DNA of 64,000 nucleotides. Source: Girardinichthys multiradiatus. Lineage: Eukaryota > Chordata > Actinopteri > Cyprinodontiformes > Goodeidae. A model generated the notes under the pieces. That model was not told the DNA's origin. It was given only the letters and a program-made list of their open reading frames with translations, and ran no database searches. The position numbers and the translations under genes are program-made. Of the stretch, positions 51,501-60,500 are shown in pieces. The stretch lies in NCBI RefSeq assembly GCF_021462225.1, contig NC_061806.1:27486144-27550143 (forward strand), read 5' to 3'. Within the stretch, counting starts at the first letter, position 1. Every line of letters starts with the position of its first letter.

Positions 51501-54500
51501 AAAAAGCATAAGGTTATTCATATACAATATAACCCTTGTAGTGCACTTAAGGTCCAAGTTACAATCTTCTTGATTTTTTTAGTACAAAAACAGAGAAAAA
51601 ATCCAAAAAAGGTGCTTCATAAGATATTTTTTTTACAGAATTTGAACCAGGTGAAGCTAAGACTATGCCACTTGAGGAGTTCTGGATAGAGCATATTCAC
51701 ATACAAAGAGGGTTTTTCATCTTTAATGCAAATGTATATTTGTTTTACAATTTTGGCCTCAGTTACTGCTTTGAGTGGGTTCTTCTTTCAGTAAATGGCA
51801 TATTTTACAGTCTGTATCCTCCAGTTAATGTTTGATTACTAAATTAGTTGACGATTATTTCAATAATCAATTGATCATGATTAATCCAAAAAATTATTTG
51901 AGCCTTAATTTTAATTCAACATTAACAGCATACTTAAGGTCATGGCACACCATCTCATTTGGACTTAAATCCAGAGTAAGGTGAACTAGCTTTTGTGCTT
52001 TGGACTATTGTTCTGCTGCTTAATCCAAGGACGCGCTCAAGGTTAAGGTCACAAAAAGATGGCCAGATAATCTCCTTCATTATTTTTTTTGTTGAAGAGT
52101 AGAATTCATGGTTCAATCAATTACGGCAGGTTATCCAGGTCATGAAGCAACAGAGCAACTCTAGACCATCACGCTAGTACCTCCATGACTGACACACTTT
52201 TCAAACAGTTCTACTTTTGTCTCATAAGTCCAATATTTTCCCAAAAGCCTTGGGGATCATCAATGTTTTCTGGCAAATGTGAGATGGTCATATCTGCTTT
52301 TTATTTCTCTATGGAAATGAGCCAAATCTTAATGTGACTTAATGTCACCAAAGTCAAATTAATAAGCTCTCTTTCCTTTGCCTTCAGCCACAAGAGCTTG
52401 CTTTGTTAAATTTATTAACGATATCATATGTACTTGGCCAATTATTAGGGGTGAACTGATTGCAGTTTTCTGGCCGATCACCAATCTTGAAAAAGCCTGA
52501 CATGCCGATACTAATTTAATTCATACTTGACTGTCGAATGTTATGAGGTCACAATACACCTTCAATGTTCCAACTTACTGAACAATACCCCTGAAACAAT
52601 TCAAACTTGTTTTAACTCCACATGAGGTAGTGCTCTCAAATATAAATGAAAAGTTTAGGGCATTGCTGTCACAACTACTAAATTAACTAAACAAAAAAAA
52701 AAGTTCCTTTAGTCTTTCATTTTTCACATTTTCAGACTTTTGCGGAGGTAGATACGATCAGTGGATAAGATTGGATTCACATGCAACTGTCAGACGATCG
52801 CCGATCATCCAAAATGAAGGACGTTGCAGCCGATCGATCGGCCGGACGATCTATCGGTGCACCCCTAACAATTATGCTCCATTTCTTGTTCCAAACAAAA
52901 ACTAAAAACAAAAACAGAGTAATGCAAACATTAACACTTGACAAGTTGCCCCTGCCCCTACCACTTAGGTCCGAAATGTAGGGCCAGGGATGTTCAAAAG
53001 GAAAACAAGTCTGTGCTCGGTATGAGAATCTCTAAATTCTTTATAGTCAGTAAATGAAGTTAATAAAATAAGCTAAATGAATATATGCAATGGCAAAAAG
53101 AGCATTAAGCTGCATTTTCCAGCTAAACTACCAAGAGAAGGGAAATAAGCTATATAGCAGTTTCAGTGTATTTGCACACCAAATCAAATGATTAGCTTAA
53201 AAGCTAGAGCACTGTGTTGTACAATCCACTTTTTTCATTCATCACTAAATGTCTGTGAGTGATTTCGCAGTGAGTGCAAGAAAACAAACTGGTGGCTTTT
53301 TCCTTATTATACCAGGGTCCTTTGTTTCAAACACCACTAAATTAAATCCCGAATTTGTTGTCTAAAACTTTGGAATCTTTTTATCTTTGATTGATTGTAC
53401 TGGGGGTTTGAAACTTTGTGGCCTTGTTTCACTTTTATTTGATCAGAGCTTCGAGATTCGGAGCTTAGATTTTGTTTGGGACGCAACTGGACTGTGAAAA
53501 ACATCTCATAACTGATTTCTCACTCTTTTCTCCCTTATTCTCTCCACTTTCCCTCCTCTGTAATCATCTTTTAATGTGCTTCAGTTTTATTTTCCTTCCA
53601 TGCTTGCCCAACAGCATTTGTTTCTTTTCCCACCTCTTTTCTATATACATCTGTTTTATTCTTATTTGGGAGTACGCTAAACGGACTTCATCACAAGATT
53701 AAAAAAAGCACTACAGAAATGAAAATCAGGAATAACACAAAAAAAAAAACATTTCACAGTGTTTCTTTGTATTCTTGAATATCTGATGTCCAAGTCAGGT
53801 AACTTCATTTACACCTAATTGTGTCTCAAGTCCTGATTTTACTGAGACACAGATTGTACAGTCATGCTTGATGTCTTCCTCAGTTTCTGACAGAAATTAC
53901 AGACCAAAACCAGTGAAATGACTGGCGAGTTTCACAGAATGAAGACTGTCATGAGGAACAGTGCTAATTTGCATTTGGAAAAAATAAAACTAAGTGCGGT
54001 TCATTACTGTTTCAGATTTCTGACAGTTTTTTTCTACAGCTAGGGTGAATTTCAGACGTCAATTGACTTCTGATGTCATCGGAGGACCATAGCATGGTGC
54101 AGACTAGAAACTACAGGCCTCAAAAGACTACACTAAGATTTAACACTACACCATTATGTAATTGTATTAGGGGTTCTAAATATATTACAATGGTGTTTTT
54201 GCTGTTTAACTGTAATAAAAAATATAACGTTTTAATTCTATCAACCATTATTGTTTTCTGAACAATTGTTGATTGGTTGATGTGCTAGTTAAATGGTTGT
54301 TGATAAATCTGGATGGATTGCTAGTTTATTGATTGGATGGTGAGATGGTTATTTGGTTATTTGACTGGTCTGTTGGTTGAGTAGTTTTTTACATTGGTGA
54401 GCCTGTTGGCTGGCTGGTTTGTTGGTTGTTTGGGTGGGTGGTGGGTTGAACGTGTTGATTGATTGGCCCATTGGTTGAGCATTAAACTGGTTAGTTGGCT

Positions 54501-57500
54501 GGCTGGCTGGTTAGTTTGGTGGTTGGCTGGTTTGTTAGAAAAGTAGTTTGCTAGCTTCTTGGCTGGCTGGTTGGATGTTTAGTTTGTTTAATGTTTAGCC
54601 TGTTTGATTTAGGAGCTGAGGTTGTTACCGCAGCTGTCACCATAATGTGTGTGGCAAGTATGGTTAGAAACCTACACCTTTCCAGAACAAAACTTCTTCA
54701 AACTGACAAATTTGGAAATCCTTTTTTCCATATTTCATCTGAAAAAAATAAAATAAAATTTAAAAATAGGTTATTCTATTCTTACCACTAGAACATTGGA
54801 TAGTCGTCAAGAAAGCTAATAATCTGCTAGTCATGAAGGAATAATCACCTTCTTTGGGGGCTGTTGGAGGGTTGCAGTGATCAGACAGATTCAAACATTG
54901 ATTTTAAAGGAATATTATAACTTGTCTAATCCAAGAGTAAATAATAATAAAAAGAAAACACTCCAGCAGAGGAAGCACAAAAATGTGTTCTTCACACTTC
55001 TCCCCTTTCTTGCGTTTTATTCCACATGAGGAAAATCCAAACAATGTATTGGTAGGCATGTTTAAAGTCATTAAATGAATCAGGTATGACCAGGAAAATC
55101 TAACTTTTTCTCAGGAACTACTCAACTCTTGCACCTGGTTGAAAATAGGCATAATGTCATCTAAAAGGGTCTTAGCAGTAGTTTCAAAAAGGGGTTATTG
55201 CTGAAAATAAACATGCAAGAGAAAAAGAAGATTGTAGGACTCTATGTTATTATTCACATTGTAGTGAAACATATTCACAATTTTGTCAATTACTGTATTG
55301 TTATCCATGTATTTTCAAGCTATTTGTGGAATTTTCTGCTCACCTGTAGTGTCTAAAAAGCTCTTCTTCCACTTGTGTGACAAAGTTACACTTTGTGCAA
55401 GAGCTCTTACTCTCTACTGCTCCTCCTCTCCCTCCATCCTTGTCTCCCCCGGCCTCCTCCTCAGCTTTGACTAGTGGAGGTGCCCCCTTTAAGTTGATCA
55501 GGTTGTGACAGCTCTCATAGTGTTGCAGCAACACATCAATGTCGGTGGTGGCAAACGCACACTGGTCGCACAAGTGAGTGACACCTAGAAGGCAAATCAG
55601 TATTAAGAAATACAAAAACCTAACAAATGGAAGCTCAAAATGTTTATGTAAAGAAAATTATCAGCAAATGGTAATGATTTGCTGTGCCTATGCCTTTAAA
55701 TACCTTGTGCAACAACAGGATGTGCAGAGTTAGAAGGGTGAAAGGTGGAACTAGAAATCACACTGGGGTCACCTCTCCGGTTAGGAGGGGTCACGCTGGG
55801 TGAGGTGGCAACAGCGGGTTTTAAACCGATGGGGTCCTGCTGCATGGTGGGCTGAGGGAACTTTGAACAGCATTTAGGACAGGTTGGTTTCCGACAAGCA
55901 AATGGGTGGGATACCTATTGAGAGAAATGTTTAGTCAACCAGTTGTTTCCATGTTTGCATGCAACAGTTTTTTTGGCTGACATGGGTTGATGAGTTTGAA
56001 GCACATCAAAAAATAAAAATGGAACTCAGCAGGAGCAAAATTAGAGTGCATTATTAATAAAAGCCTAAAATATTAACCATCCTTTTTGTATTTTTAGCAG
56101 CTACAACAGCCCTGTTTGGCAGCTGGCACAAAGGAGGGCAGGGAGTGTGCGTGGGCAGAATTATAGAAGCAAGGGAATTTTAACTAAGCAGGAAGTTGGA
56201 ACAATTAACTTTACACTTGTTCAAGTATTCCATTTAATTTTTCATGTGCTTGCAGAAAAATGGTAATTTTTCCATAGTAATTGCAGAGAAAACACTAAAT
56301 GTTTTAGTTTTGTATGCATCTTACCTCTCCCAGGTGTTTCTGGGGCTGACATAACCCCTGAGGACAGTACATGCAGTGCTGAATGCAGCAGCGGTGGATT
56401 GAGTGGTTGTGCTGGTAATGCAGCAGCAACGGAGCTACGATGATCACATCCGCACTGTGGGCCATCGAGTAACGGAAATCACACAACTGGCAGTTATAGC
56501 TGGTCACGACTGCTTCCGAATCACCGCTTTTTGGGTCTCCTGGGAGCAGAGGATAGAAACCTTTAGTAAAACCTACTGAGAGAGGCCCAAATGTACAGTG
56601 CCTTTCAAAAGTATTTATAATAATTGAATTTTTCTTTTTGTTCTCAGCAGAATCTCAAACCTTAATGTATTTTATTGGATTTTACGTGGCAGACAAACTC
56701 AGAGTAGCGCATAATTGTGATGTGGAGGTAAAACGACATATGGTTTTAAAATTTCTTTACAAATGAAAGTCATTCTCCTCTGAGTCCATACTTTTGTAGA
56801 ACCACCTTTAATTTCAGATCCAGCAGCAACTATGTTTTCTCCAGTTTAAAAATGTGAAAAATTTACATTTTTACCAAATATTTTTGTGTTAAGTCAGACA
56901 TGACACAGAGCGTCTGTAAAAATTACTTTTCAAATCCAGCCACATATTTTTAGGTGGATTTAGGGCTGAACTTTGACTGGGCCATTCTATACCATTCCGT
57001 TGTATCTCTGCCTGTTTGTTTAGGGCCACAGTCCTACCCCCACTGAAGAAAAGCATCCCCACAGCTTTGTCTTATAGGTTCTTCTTGTAGATCTTCCACT
57101 TTAATTATGCACCCCTTTGTGCTGGTTCCAATAAAATACACTGACGTTTGTGGTGGTAAGGAAAGGTGGAAAAGTTGAAGGGATCAGAACACTTCTGACA
57201 GTTCTAAGGAAAATCACACACAATGTAAGGAAGCAATGTTACAATAGTTATTTAATAATTGCAACTAGTGATTTGACATCCGATTCAAATATCTAATTCT
57301 TTTAAACAGCTCCTTACCCTGAACGATACAACCCGAGCCTCAGTTTGTGAGAGCCGTTCTGTGTTTTTTACTATGTAGCAAATGTATGCACTGCCTTCAC
57401 TACTTTAAGTTTATTTTAAATTATATATTTATTACTTAGGCGACTGAATACACAAACAGAAATTGGTTGGTGGGGGGGTGATATGAGCATACAGGGCACA

Positions 57501-60500
57501 TGCTTATTGCTCACAGCTCACTGTTTATTTTCGTCATCTGTCATGGCGGCAGACACGCTTGTGGCCCTACATGCAACCTGGCTGCAATAATAGCGCAGGC
57601 TGCATGCAGCAGGGGAGAGGAGCAGAACAAAACCTGACTTTCTCAACGCAAATTTGCCAGATGATAACAAGGTAAAACAGAAAAAAACCTTAAAGCAAAA
57701 TACTGCCTTCAATCAAGGTTATTTTTTTATTTGGATGTTTGCAAACTTTGTTTAGCTATTGTTAAGGATTGTTTACCATTAGTGCATTGGCTTTATTGTT
57801 ATATTTAATGGTGCAGTTAGTGATTTCTGTTTCTGCCAAAGGAACTGAAGTGCACTTTTTTCTCTTCTAGTTTGTTACTTTTAGCTTTTTATTTTGTTTC
57901 TATATTACAAACATCACTAAAATAATAATGCACACAACACTTTTAGTAAAGAACCACACTGGTATTTGACATTTTGCATGAACATACTTGGTTATATTTT
58001 GAACCATTAAATAAAAATATTAATCTTACTCGATGTAGATGACTCCCACACATGGCAGGTTGCCCAAATGAATATGTTTAACACTACATTAGGGATAAAA
58101 TGGCTTGTTCTTCGAAATATGTACATTTTTAATAATGGATCAATTCAACGGCTCTTTGGAGTGAACAGATCCTGAAGAGTTGGTTCCCTTCAAAGAGTCA
58201 TAAGTCCCATCACTAATTGCAACCAAGTTCCACCAAACTTACATCAAGCTCCTTTCATTACCTTTGCTGGTGGTGAAGTGATCTTTACAGCTTTTCGATG
58301 CGACATGATCTTGCCCTCCTCTTTCTCTTCTTCCTCCTTTCTCCCTCTCTCTGTCCATCCCAGCGAGACCAGAGCTATTAGGGCTTATAGCTCCACCTGC
58401 AGCACCTCTATGCCTTTGTTCATAGTGCTCTAAAAGCTTTGCTGAACCCTCCGACCACTCGCAACTCCAGCTGCATAGTTTGCAACAATAACACGCCTGT
58501 ACAGCTCCTCGACCAGCCTCCCCCGTCCAGCCCGACGAGTCAGAACCCTCCCTAACCGGGATGAAGTACCCAACCACGGAGTCATCTTCGGCTCGCACTG
58601 CCACCTGCTCGGCGGCGTCTAACATCGTAATCCTCCTTTTCAGCTGGCTGTCATGCGTCGCCAGGTTATTGGTGGCCAGCAGGGGTGTGGATGGGGGAGA
58701 TTTGACTTTGTTAGGATGTGAGGACAAAAAATGGTGTTCAAGTTCCAAGGAATTGCTGCCCATGTACGTAAAGTTACAGAATTTGCAGCGGAAGTACTTA
58801 GTGTTTCCTTGGCAGTCAGATGTCTTGCGGCCAATCCCGATCAGGGTGCCGCCCACTGTCACCTGGTGAGAAGGAGAAAAGAAACGATGAAAAATATTAG
58901 ATTATATAAATTCAAAAATGTTTTGGACTTTATTTAAGGCTATCAGAGTTAGGATTTAATACAAATGCACATTTACAAAAAAAAAAACAACATTTAAAAC
59001 CATGCATCATTTTCTATCACATAAATCCCAGTAAAAGACAATAAAATGTGTGATAAAATGTGTAGAAGTATAAAGTGCATGAATACTTCTGCATGGGATT
59101 GTCTATCCAAGCTTAATTTACTGCTAAATAACAGAGGCTGAAGTTGTCCTTTATGCAGGAGACATACTTAAGCCCAACTTACATTTGAGACCTATAATTT
59201 GAAGCCAGGGGACAAATCCAATTAACACCTTCCAGATTTAATAGCCATTATAATTATTAACCTGTAATTTGCTGCACATACATTTGCAATAAAATAATGA
59301 TTTGATTGTAAATCAGATGGGTAATCATTCTCCTTGATGTGATCTTGCACACCACGGTAATTCAAATTATGATGAATATTCTGGTAAATGGGGCACTTTA
59401 CATTTTTTAAGAGAGCAAAAAATGTTAAGTAGCTATAATCCAGCTGATAAAAGCATGCTGTAATTCAGTCTCAGTTGTATTTCATGCATTTTTGCAAATG
59501 TCTGTAAATTAGTTCTTATGCAGCTAATGATTGTTCTTCTAGAGAACGACCATTGGTCAAGTCTGGAAGTAGCCTAAAAAAAGGCAATCACTACATTTCT
59601 GCTAATATTAATATTGAAGGTTGAATGACACACTTGAATATAACACTTTGTAGTTTCATCTGCCTAGAATTTTGTCTTGTGATTTATTTTCTTCACATCA
59701 AAGGAAAACACCACAAGGGTAGAAACAAATATGGCAAAAAGCAAACAGGACATACTGAGGAAAAGTGTATAAATCTGGAAACAGGGGTGGGGCGAAGAAA
59801 AAGGTGAGAGATGGATGAAAAGCAAATTGAGCAGTTAGAGAAAAACTGATTAAATACTCAGAAAAAGGGAGCAAGGACAAATGTCAAAACAGAGAAGATG
59901 AAAGAGAGACAGAGACGTTTATAATAATGGAGAAAAAAAGAGGGTTAAATATGTCTGACACCTGTTTCGTTAGACTTACTAACAGTCGATTAGAGTTACA
60001 GCTCCCTCTTTCGCTACCTTCTCTACTTTCCTCCCGCATCTCCCCATCTAACTCTATTCTTATTTACACTATTCCTCTCCTCAATTGCTTTTTTTCTATT
60101 ATTTCTGGTTCACAAGGACCCTGGTCTTAGCAAATGACAAGATGGAATTTTCCAAACGTGGGCTGAAAGGAGAAAAATTGAGTGAGAGATGGAGAAAATA
60201 GAGATCCCTTTCATTCCCCTTCTTTTTTTCCTAATACTTTCACTTTTTCTTCATAATGACGATTTAAGCCCGCCGGATTTTCTATTTCGGACTTGTGTCG
60301 ACTGCTGTGGCTTTCTATGTCCATTATGTGCCTTTCCAACATTACCAGCTGCTGGGTTAAATGAACTGAATTGAAGGAATCAACTATTCTTCTCAATCAG
60401 ATCAATAAAACTATCTTATATCAACTTTTTAATATAAAGCCTTGCTGTTTCTGTTCGTGCTGACTCAAAATCCTAATCCCTGATTTTTAATTCAGGTAAT

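Larger units (their letters stand above)
48566..55343 (-). other. trps1 intron, 6.8 kb
   Basis: The intron before the last exon in the window. It holds a deleted Tc1 (49350-50112), a second Tc1 family (50995-52330) with a hAT insertion (51181-51907), a hAT MITE (52446-52867) and a TTGG-type low-complexity tract (54265-54595). I recognise nothing in 48566-49349, 50113-50994, 52876-54264 and 54596-55343. Confidence 0.8.
56540..58261 (-). other. trps1 intron, 1.7 kb, almost wholly transposon-derived
   Basis: The intron between the finger 2/3 exon and the atypical-finger exon. A Tc1 relic (56594-57206) and a hAT element (57266-58215) fill about 1.56 of 1.72 kb. Only about 50 bp at the acceptor side, 60 bp between the elements and 46 bp at the donor side are not transposon. 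Confidence 0.8.
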
